Under the pieces are notes generated by a model. That model was not told the origin of the DNA. It did not search any database and saw nothing but the letters and a program-made list of their open reading frames with translations. Shown piece after piece: positions 1-5,617 of a stretch of DNA of 7,813 bases (position 1 is the first letter of the stretch; every line of letters starts with the position of its first letter). Origin of the DNA: Dehalococcoidia bacterium (GTDB taxonomy: Bacteria > Chloroflexota > Dehalococcoidia > Dehalococcoidales > DAOWLH01); contig DAOWDO010000078.1 of assembly GCA_030638985.1 (NCBI GenBank), positions 1 through 7,813 on the forward strand, written 5' to 3'. The translations under genes and the position numbers were made by a program.

Positions 1-12
1 GAGCGATACCAG

Positions 13-2082
13 ATGAAAGAATACCGGCCAGAGGATATCCGAAATGTTGTCATGCTGTCGCATAGTGGTGCCGGAAAGACATCGCTAGCCGAGGCTGCCC
101 TGTTTGCCGCCGGAGCTATCAGCCGCCTGGGCAAGGCTGATGCCGGGACCACTACTTCTGATTATGACCCGGATGAGATAAAGCGCAAAATAAGCATGAA
201 CCTGACTATGCTCCCCTGCGAGTGGGCGGGTACCAAGATTAACCTGATAGACACCCCGGGCTATTCCGACTTCGCCGGCGAGGTCAAGGCGGCGGTCAGG
301 GTCAGCGAGGGGGCTGTAATCGTGGTTTCGGCGGCGGCCGGCATTGAGGTCGGCACCGGGCAGGTCTGGGCATACAGCGAAGAAGCCGGGCTTAAGCGCA
401 TCATCTTCATCAATAAAATGGACCGCGAGAATGCCAACTTTGGGAGGACTACCGATGAAATCCAGGCTAGGTTTGGCGTCCGTTGCGTACCCTTGCAGAT
501 ACCTGTCGGCGCCCACGATGATTTTAAGGGCATTATCGACCTGCTGGCAATGAAATGCTACCTCGGGCCTAAGGGCGAAGAAGCGGAGATACCATCGTCG
601 CTGGCTGACCAGGTAGCCGGCTATCGGGAGAAGATGGTGGAAGCAATTGCCGAGGTTGATGATACCCTTATCGAGAAGTACCTTGGAGGTGAGGAACTCA
701 CCAGTGAGGAGCTGGTCGCCGGGCTAAAGCAGGCGGTAGCCAGCGGTCAGGTGGTGCCCATACTTACAGGCTCGGCGCTGCAAAGTGTCGGTGTTACACA
801 GCTGCTGGATGCCGTATCCGGCTATCTACCGTCAGCCGGGCAAGCCGAGCTGATTGCCACCAAAGATTTCAGTGCGGATGGATTTGAGCCGGTTTCCGGG
901 GCGCCGCTGGCTGCCCTGGTGTTCAAGACCAGCGCCGACCCGTACGTTGGTAAGCTTACCTACTTCCGGGTGTTCTCTGGCGCCATTGCCAGCAACTCCC
1001 AGGTGTGGAACGTAACTCAGAGCAATGCGGAGCGCATCGGGCAGCTTTTTATTCTTACAGGGAAGAACCAGGAACCGGTATCCGGTGTCAATGCCGGCGA
1101 TATTGGTGCTGTGGCCAAGCTCGGCATCACCAACACCGGTGACACGCTGGGCAGTCAGGACAAGCCGGTTAAGATTAAACCGGCCACCTTCCCGGAACCG
1201 GTCTTCAGTGCCGCCGTGAATCCCAGAACCAAAGCCGATGTTGACAAGCTGGGGACGTCACTGGCACGATTGAGTGAGGAAGACGCTACTCTCCGGGTGC
1301 ATCGCGATCCCGATACAGGTGAGACTATCATGTCCGGGCTTGGTGACACACAGCTTGAGGTTGCCGCCGAGAAGATGCAGCGCAAGTTCGGCGTTGGTGT
1401 TGACCTGACCACCCCCAAGATTCCTTATAAAGAGACCATTACCAGGCCGGCTAAGGCGGAGTACAAGCACAAGAAGCAGACCGGTGGCCATGGCCAGTAT
1501 GGCCACGTGCGGCTGGAGCTGGCTCCCCTGTCCCGGGGCAGCAGTAATGAATTTGCCAATTCCGTTGTCGGAGGGTCTATCCCAAGGAACTATATTCCGG
1601 CTGTGGAGAAAGGGGTCAATGAAGCAATCAAGGAAGGTGTTCTGGCTGGTTATCCGGTGGTTCATGTCAAGGCGACCGTATATGATGGCAGCTTCCACCC
1701 GGTGGATTCCTCGGAAATATGCTTTAAAATTGCTGGTGCCGGAGCCTATAAAAGAGGCTTATCTGCCGGGCAACCAATTCTTCTGGAGCCGATAATGAAC
1801 CTCAGGGTTACTGTCCCCAGTGATTTTACCGGTGATATCATCGGCGACCTCAACACCAAAAGAGCGCGGGTGCAGGGCATGAATCCGCAGGATGGCAGCA
1901 ATGTCATTGATGCCCAGGCGCCTCTGGCCGAGGTGATACGCTACGCTATTGACCTTAAGTCAATAACCCAGGGCAAGGGCACTTTTTCCATGGAGTTCAG
2001 CCACTATGAGGAGGTGCCGGACCATATTGCCCAGAAGATTATTGCCGGGCGCCAGGCTGAGCGGCAGGCGGAGAAAGACTAG
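13..2082 (+). CDS. fusA: Elongation factor G-like translational GTPase (EF-G2 type paralogue)
   Basis: This is a five-domain translational GTPase of 689 aa, about full EF-G length. EF-G drives ribosomal translocation in the cytoplasm, but the exact role of EF-G2-type paralogues is less certain. The G domain shows a P-loop at residues 16-24 (SHSGAGKTS), a switch I region near 45-62 (GTTTSDYDPDE), DTPGY at 80-84, NKMD at 134-137 and a G5-like GSA at 253-255. Domain II spans about 295-390. Domain IV begins near 480 and carries GGHGQYGHV at 491-499, SIPRNYIPAVEKG at 522-534 and VDSSE at 564-568. Domain V ends in the typical FSHYEEVP at 662-669. Tyr84 sits where canonical EF-G has the catalytic His, and the P-loop starts with Ser instead of Ala/Gly. 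Both features point to the EF-G2/FusA2 branch, so a canonical EF-G probably lies elsewhere. The ATG start fits the family N-terminus, but only 12 upstream bases are visible and no strong ribosome binding site is seen. The gene converges on etfA. Confidence 0.93.
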   Translation: MKEYRPEDIRNVVMLSHSGAGKTSLAEAALFAAGAISRLGKADAGTTTSDYDPDEIKRKISMNLTMLPCEWAGTKINLIDTPGYSDFAGEVKAAVRVSEGAVIVVSAAAGIEVGTGQVWAYSEEAGLKRIIFINKMDRENANFGRTTDEIQARFGVRCVPLQIPVGAHDDFKGIIDLLAMKCYLGPKGEEAEIPSSLADQVAGYREKMVEAIAEVDDTLIEKYLGGEELTSEELVAGLKQAVASGQVVPILTGSALQSVGVTQLLDAVSGYLPSAGQAELIATKDFSADGFEPVSGAPLAALVFKTSADPYVGKLTYFRVFSGAIASNSQVWNVTQSNAERIGQLFILTGKNQEPVSGVNAGDIGAVAKLGITNTGDTLGSQDKPVKIKPATFPEPVFSAAVNPRTKADVDKLGTSLARLSEEDATLRVHRDPDTGETIMSGLGDTQLEVAAEKMQRKFGVGVDLTTPKIPYKETITRPAKAEYKHKKQTGGHGQYGHVRLELAPLSRGSSNEFANSVVGGSIPRNYIPAVEKGVNEAIKEGVLAGYPVVHVKATVYDGSFHPVDSSEICFKIAGAGAYKRGLSAGQPILLEPIMNLRVTVPSDFTGDIIGDLNTKRARVQGMNPQDGSNVIDAQAPLAEVIRYAIDLKSITQGKGTFSMEFSHYEEVPDHIAQKIIAGRQAERQAEKD

Positions 2083-3080
2083 TTTTCCCCGGCAAGCTCT
2101 CTTACCCTGGCGGTGAAGGCCGGTAGCACCTTTTTCCAGTCCCCGACCACCCCGAAGCGAGCCACCCGGAAGATGTTTGCCTCCGGGTCTTTGTTGATGG
2201 CGACGATGTTCTTCGCCCCGGAAACACCGCTGATGTGCTGGCTGGAGCCGGAAAGGGCTACCGCCAGGTAGAAGTCGGGGGCAATGATTTTACCGGTGAG
2301 CCCTATTTGAGCTGTGTCCCCAATCCAGCCGTTATCGCAGGGTGGCCGGCTGGCGCCGATCGCCCCTTTGAGCAATCGGGCTAGCTCTTCCAGTTGCTTG
2401 AAATCCTGGTTACTGCCAATGCCCCTGCCGCCGGCAACTACTGTAGCTGCTTCCTCCAGCCTGATTCCCTCGGCCACCTGGGATACTTTCTCAATAATTC
2501 TGGTTCTCATTGCTGGTGGCTCCACTTCGGCCTCAATGTTTATTACCTCACCCCGCTTTGAGACGTCTGCTTCCAGCGGTGAGTACGCCTTGCTCCTGAC
2601 GGTAGCCACCTCGGGGAAATGCTCGCCGGTGATAACGGCCATAACGTTGCCGCCATAGACCGGCTTGGTCCGCTCGAGCAGTCCTGATTCCGGGTCGATG
2701 GATAGCTCAATGCAATCCGTGGTCGCTTCTGTGCCCAGGCGGAAGGCCAGCCTGGGTGCCAGGTCCTGCCCGATGGAGGTCTGCCCCAGCAGTAAAATTC
2801 GGGGCGCGGTCTGTTTGACCAGCCTTTCCATCACTGGCATGTAGGCATCGGCCTGGTAGTCCTTGAGTAGCGGGGCATCAACGATATATACTCTATCGGC
2901 ACCGAAAGTGATGGCTTCCCTGGCTGACCCGGCCAGGTTACTGCCCAGCAGGACGGCGCTCAATTCCTCTTGCAGCTCAGAGGCTAGCTTTCGTCCGCAG
3001 CCAAGCAGCTCTTTGGTTATAGCCTGTAGCTGGCCGTTAACCACCTCACCGAATATCATAACGCCCTGGTTTTGAGACAT
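2079..3080 (-). CDS. etfA: Electron transfer flavoprotein subunit alpha
   Basis: This is the FAD-binding alpha subunit (333 aa) of a cytoplasmic heterodimeric ETF, which passes electrons between flavin dehydrogenases such as acyl-CoA dehydrogenases and an acceptor. The N-terminal Rossmann-like ETF domain covers about 6-190. The C-terminal FAD domain covers about 205-325 and contains GGRGIG (217-222), GASRPP (242-247), QIGLTGK (258-264) and a flavin signature over 270-295 with SGSSQH at 277-282. Ser244, Arg245, Thr262 and His282 line up with the flavin contacts Ser248, Arg249, Thr266 and His286 that I recall for human ETF alpha. The usual GISGAIQH loop reads ALSGSSQH, a visible deviation. The ATG start is preceded by AGGAG (3088-3092) with a 7-base spacer. 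It lies 15 bases after etfB, so the two are surely co-transcribed. Its TAG stop overlaps the stop of the convergent EF-G gene. No dehydrogenase or ETF:quinone oxidoreductase lies in the window, so the electron partners are unknown. Confidence 0.95.
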   Translation of the reverse strand: MSQNQGVMIFGEVVNGQLQAITKELLGCGRKLASELQEELSAVLLGSNLAGSAREAITFGADRVYIVDAPLLKDYQADAYMPVMERLVKQTAPRILLLGQTSIGQDLAPRLAFRLGTEATTDCIELSIDPESGLLERTKPVYGGNVMAVITGEHFPEVATVRSKAYSPLEADVSKRGEVINIEAEVEPPAMRTRIIEKVSQVAEGIRLEEAATVVAGGRGIGSNQDFKQLEELARLLKGAIGASRPPCDNGWIGDTAQIGLTGKIIAPDFYLAVALSGSSQHISGVSGAKNIVAINKDPEANIFRVARFGVVGDWKKVLPAFTARVRELAGEN

Positions 3081-3087
3081 ACCTTAA

Positions 3088-3092
3088 CTCCT
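3088..3092 (-). promoter_or_regulatory. Ribosome binding site of etfA
   Basis: AGGAG on the minus strand lies 7 bases before the etfA ATG, inside the 15-base etfB-etfA gap. It supports the chosen start and independent re-initiation on a shared transcript. Confidence 0.75.
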
Positions 3093-3095
3093 GCC

Positions 3096-3896
3096 TTAAA
3101 TCAGCTTCTCCAGCCTCAGCCTCTCGGCCAGATTGGCTCCGGCCTCTTCCGGGGTCTCACCGTGTATAATCTGGCAGTTAGCCTTATGGACGGGCTGAAA
3201 TAGCTTGACTAGCCGGCTTCGCCGGCCGGCGGCACCGACCTCGGACGGCTGAACACCGATATCCGCCGGCTTCCAGATGACGGGCTCCTTCCTTTTGGCT
3301 GCCATAATTCCCCTTATTGTCGGGTAGCGGGGCTCGCCGATTTCGTTGCTTACTGTAACCACGGCGGGCAGGGGAGTCTCGATGACCTCGTAGCCGTCTC
3401 CGGTTACCCGCTCTACCTGTGCCTTGCCATCGGCAACGTCTATTTTCCGGGCGACGGTAACGCCGGGGAGGCTCAGCACTTCGGCGATGCCCAGACCCAC
3501 CTGTCCCTCACCCCAGTCGGCTGCCTGACGGCCGCAGAGTATGAGGTCGTAGTCACCGGTTTTTTTTATCGCCATAGCCAGAGCGTAAGCCGTTGACCAG
3601 CTATCGCCATCGGCAAAGGCTTCATCCTCCAGCAGGACAAGCTCATCGGCGCCCATGGCCAGCGCCTTTTTAATTACCTCCCGGGGTAAATCGGTGCCCA
3701 GGCTGAGGGCAATTACCTGGCCGCCGTGAGCATCCTTGAGCTTCAGCGCCGCCTCCAGGGCGTACTCGCTGTAGGGGTCGAGCACTACCGGCACGTCGGC
3801 GGCCAGCACCACCCGGTTGCCACCGGCATCGACCTTGAAGCTGGCAGGAGGTGCCTCGGGGTCGGCGCCCCGTTCGACGCAGACAATAATTTTCAT
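3096..3896 (-). CDS. etfB: Electron transfer flavoprotein subunit beta
   Basis: This is the beta subunit (266 aa) of the ETF heterodimer. It normally binds AMP, or a second FAD in electron-bifurcating ETFs, and docks with EtfA. It opens with MKIIVCVERG, the usual first beta strand (MKIxVxVKxV type), and has the LDPYSEYALEAALKLKD segment (39-55) and ALAMGADELVLL (78-89). The nucleotide-binding loop is CGRQAADWGEGQVG at 121-134, where many ETFs have GRQAIDxDxxQTG. A near match to the ETF beta signature spans 161-181, with Gly166 where Asp/Glu is expected. The recognition-loop region (184-203) reads GEPRYPTIRGIM at 187-198, in place of the LNEPRYATLPNIM form of housekeeping ETFs. I cannot decide between the bifurcating and non-bifurcating class from memory. 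The ATG start is fixed by the family N-terminus, although the site before it is weak (GGG about 6 bases upstream). It is followed after 15 bases by etfA. Confidence 0.94.
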   Translation of the reverse strand: MKIIVCVERGADPEAPPASFKVDAGGNRVVLAADVPVVLDPYSEYALEAALKLKDAHGGQVIALSLGTDLPREVIKKALAMGADELVLLEDEAFADGDSWSTAYALAMAIKKTGDYDLILCGRQAADWGEGQVGLGIAEVLSLPGVTVARKIDVADGKAQVERVTGDGYEVIETPLPAVVTVSNEIGEPRYPTIRGIMAAKRKEPVIWKPADIGVQPSEVGAAGRRSRLVKLFQPVHKANCQIIHGETPEEAGANLAERLRLEKLI

Positions 3897-4000
3897 TGGC
3901 TACCCATATAAGAACGAGAGCAAATAATCAAACAATGTAGCATCCAGGCTGTCCGGGTGTCAAACCGCTACCTCCTGTTTCGCCCCGGTTTTTAAGCGGC
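3897..4000 (-). other. Intergenic leader region before etfB
   Basis: This 104-base gap separates the membrane-protein gene from etfB. Read on the minus strand, it contains a near-perfect Shine-Dalgarno sequence AGGAGGT (3970-3976) that serves no obvious gene. It also has a 5-base inverted repeat CCGCT/AGCGG (3995-3999 with 3965-3969) enclosing that site, and an A/T-rich stretch over about 3903-3938. No hairpin followed by a U-tract is visible, so I do not call a terminator. Weak promoter-like hexamers occur (TTGTTT at about 3933-3938, TATATG at about 3904-3909), but the spacing is 19 and the -10 would lie almost on the start codon. An etfBA promoter is possible here but not demonstrated. Confidence 0.4.
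3928..3963 (-). CDS. Possible 11-codon leader ORF before etfB
   Basis: A TTG codon at 3963-3961 lies 7 bases after AGGAGG (3971-3976), the strongest Shine-Dalgarno match in this part of the window. It opens an 11-codon reading frame (M/LTPGQPGCYIV) that ends in TGA at 3930-3928, 31 bases before the etfB start. If translated, it would act through position rather than product, for example by clearing secondary structure or coupling ribosomes toward etfB. Nothing in the peptide resembles an attenuator with repeated regulatory codons. A decayed start site of an older gene is equally possible. Confidence 0.2.
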   Translation of the reverse strand: MTPGQPGCYIV

Positions 4001-4738
4001 TCAGGTGACTATCGGTGACGGGTGCTCCTGGAAGGGGTGTATCCGCACGATAAGTGAGAAGAGAAAGGGGTAGTCTGATTTCAGGTGCTCCATGTAGGTT
4101 ATCCACTCGGAAGCCAGCAGACGGTATACTCTCTGGATATCGGTGGCCAGGTGGCCAAGGTCGCTCTCCGGTAGCTCGCCCAGTGAAGCCCTGGCCTCCA
4201 GCTCCTCTGCCAGGTGAAAGACGGCCCACAACAGGTCGGAGCCGCGCTCGTGCTCGAGCACGTTGGGGTTCTCCAGCAGCCTTAAAATAAAGGGGCGTTT
4301 TTGAACAAGGAATGCCTTCAGTTCATTCAGGTCTATGTTGCTACACACCGGCCTGTCTTCCAAATCACGAATAAAAGCCCTTGCTTTCTTATAATCAGCC
4401 CTGGTCCAGCCATCATCAATATTAAGGCAGGGACAAATCTCCTTGTTACTGCTAAAGCAAGCAAGCAGCATTGCCAGCAGCTTATTGCCCACCTCACTGA
4501 AAAATGTGCCGGCAACCATATTGAGTTTTTTCAGTACGGCCTGTTTTCCCCGGCGGGCGAGGATACGCTCGATTATCAGCACTACCAGGAAGACCTCCAG
4601 GAAGACAAAGGCCAGGTCGCCAAGCATAAAGATAAAGATATGGTGCGGGTCCCGGAATACCAGAAAGTGGATGTAGTACGCCAGGCTGGAGGTGGCGACC
4701 AGAATGGCGGCTAGAATGATAAAATCAGAGCGCTTCAT
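4001..4738 (-). CDS. Two-helix membrane protein of unknown function
   Basis: I do not recognise this 245-aa protein's family with certainty. Two hydrophobic segments lie at about 6-28 and 34-57, separated by a short charged or histidine-containing turn (FRDPHH, 28-33). They are followed by a basic junction (ERILARRGKQAVLKK, 57-71) that suggests a cytoplasmic C-terminal part. That part is largely helical and soluble. It has FFSEVGNKLL at 79-88, four cysteines at 94, 102, 104 and 132 (including CPC at 102-104), and a leucine- and glutamate-rich stretch at 148-190. There is no recognisable enzyme, kinase or DNA-binding motif. The start is well supported by AAGGAGG five bases upstream. The gene begins 51 bases after prmC and ends 104 bases before etfB, on the same strand as both. 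By eye, the part at 4300-4480 is more A/T-rich than neighbouring genes, which could reflect relaxed selection or a different origin. A sensor or scaffold role would be speculation. Confidence 0.85.
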   Translation of the reverse strand: MKRSDFIILAAILVATSSLAYYIHFLVFRDPHHIFIFMLGDLAFVFLEVFLVVLIIERILARRGKQAVLKKLNMVAGTFFSEVGNKLLAMLLACFSSNKEICPCLNIDDGWTRADYKKARAFIRDLEDRPVCSNIDLNELKAFLVQKRPFILRLLENPNVLEHERGSDLLWAVFHLAEELEARASLGELPESDLGHLATDIQRVYRLLASEWITYMEHLKSDYPFLFSLIVRIHPFQEHPSPIVT

Positions 4739-4743
4739 AACTG

Positions 4744-4750
4744 CCTCCTT
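4744..4750 (-). promoter_or_regulatory. Strong ribosome binding site of the membrane-protein gene
   Basis: AAGGAGG on the minus strand lies five bases before the ATG at 4738. It is among the best Shine-Dalgarno matches in the window and fixes the start. It begins only a few bases after a small hairpin (4755-4770). Confidence 0.8.
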
Positions 4751-4754
4751 TATG

Positions 4755-4770
4755 CCAGGCGGTGGCCTGG
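4755..4770. repeat. Perfect 6-bp hairpin between prmC and the membrane-protein gene
   Basis: CCAGGC and GCCTGG form a perfect inverted repeat around a four-base loop. It sits between the prmC stop (4790) and the ribosome binding site at 4744-4750. On the minus-strand transcript it is followed by CAUAAAGGAGG and not by a U-tract, so it does not look like an intrinsic terminator. It could mark an RNA processing or stability point in the polycistronic mRNA. Confidence 0.5.
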
Positions 4771-4789
4771 GCTGTCATGGCGGGATGCT

Positions 4790-5617
4790 TTAGCAGGCCA
4801 TGCTTACCAGACGGTCAATGCCGCTTAAATCGGGGATAACTTCTATTTCAGTTGAGGGGAAGAGACGGGCAAGCAAAGCGGCTACCGATTCTTTCTGTCC
4901 GTAGCCAATTTCGATAAGCAGGCTACCGCCGGGGCGGAGCTTGCCCTTCGCCTGGTGGCACAACCGCTGTATTTCCCTAAGGCCGTCGGTGCCGCCGTCA
5001 AGGGCCGATGCCGGCTCAAAACTGCTGGTTGCCATCTCTGTCTTCTTGACATAAGGTAAGTTGGCTACGATGAAATCAACCGCTTCAGGCAGCGGCTTCA
5101 GCGTATCACCGCAGAGCAGGCAGATTCTGCCAGCCACCCCGTGCCTGAGGCAGTTAAGCTTGGCTACCTCTAGGGCGGCAACTGAAATATCGGTGGCGTA
5201 GATTTTGGCTTGAGGCAGGCTCCGTGACAGGGTGATGGCGATAGCGCCGCAGCCGGTGCCGATATCGGCGATAACCGGTGCCGTGCGTCTTTGTGCCAGA
5301 GCAATTGTCTTTTCCACCAGCAGCTCGGTCTCCGGCCTGGGGATGAGGACGTCGGCATTGACGTAGAAGTCCAGGCTGTAGAACTCGCGGTGCCCTGTTA
5401 TATAGGCGGTAGGCTCACCATTCAGGCGACGCTTTACCAGATGCCGGAAGGCTACTTCCTGCTGCTGGTTCAATTCATCTTCCAGGGAGAGGTACAGCTC
5501 AACCCGGTTCAACCCCAGTGCCTGCCTGAGCAGCAGCTCACCCTCGATGGCGGCATCCTCGATGTTGCCAGCCGCCAGCTTCTTACGGGCGCGGCCGAGT
5601 AATTCCTTTACCGTCAT
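4790..5617 (-). CDS. prmC: Peptide chain release factor N5-glutamine methyltransferase
   Basis: PrmC (HemK) transfers a methyl group from S-adenosylmethionine to the glutamine of the GGQ motif in class I release factors, which raises termination efficiency. The protein is 275 aa, normal for the family. An N-terminal helical release-factor-binding domain (about 1-75) precedes a class I methyltransferase fold. Visible motifs are ITGHREFYSLDF (73-84), IPRPETELL (92-100), the SAM-binding DIGTGCGAIAI (118-128), acidic Asp143 in ATDIS (141-145), the catalytic-loop tetrapeptide NLPY (186-189) and EPASALDGGTDGL (201-213). The tetrapeptide is NPPY in most PrmC enzymes, so Pro to Leu is a visible variant, while Asn186 and Tyr189 remain. 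The start overlaps the prfA stop by ATGA. The nearest GAGG lies 10 bases upstream, so translation probably depends on coupling to prfA. The partner gene next door makes the assignment firm. Confidence 0.96.
   Translation of the reverse strand: MTVKELLGRARKKLAAGNIEDAAIEGELLLRQALGLNRVELYLSLEDELNQQQEVAFRHLVKRRLNGEPTAYITGHREFYSLDFYVNADVLIPRPETELLVEKTIALAQRRTAPVIADIGTGCGAIAITLSRSLPQAKIYATDISVAALEVAKLNCLRHGVAGRICLLCGDTLKPLPEAVDFIVANLPYVKKTEMATSSFEPASALDGGTDGLREIQRLCHQAKGKLRPGGSLLIEIGYGQKESVAALLARLFPSTEIEVIPDLSGIDRLVSMAC

Noticed and set aside
1258..1698. 146-codon minus-strand frame inside the EF-G gene
   Set aside because: The plus strand encodes conserved EF-G domains III-IV here, and the antisense product has no recognisable features.
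3903..3938. Promoter for etfB from TTGTTT and TATATG-like hexamers
   Set aside because: Both hexamers match poorly, the spacer is 19 bases, and the -10 would sit almost on the start codon. I mention it only as a possibility in the leader entry.
3965..3999. CCGCT/AGCGG inverted repeat as a terminator after the membrane-protein gene
   Set aside because: The stem is only five pairs with a 25-base loop, and only three T follow on the minus strand. That is too weak to call an intrinsic terminator.
3960..4229. 89-codon minus-strand frame overlapping the end of the membrane-protein gene
   Set aside because: It is another frame of the same strand, rich in Pro, Gly and Arg, with no motif. It is explained as a shadow.
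4301..4714. 137-codon plus-strand frame opposite the membrane-protein gene
   Set aside because: It starts at a TTG without a ribosome binding site. The sense strand has a strong binding site, two coherent membrane helices and correct spacing to its neighbours, so the sense gene is preferred.
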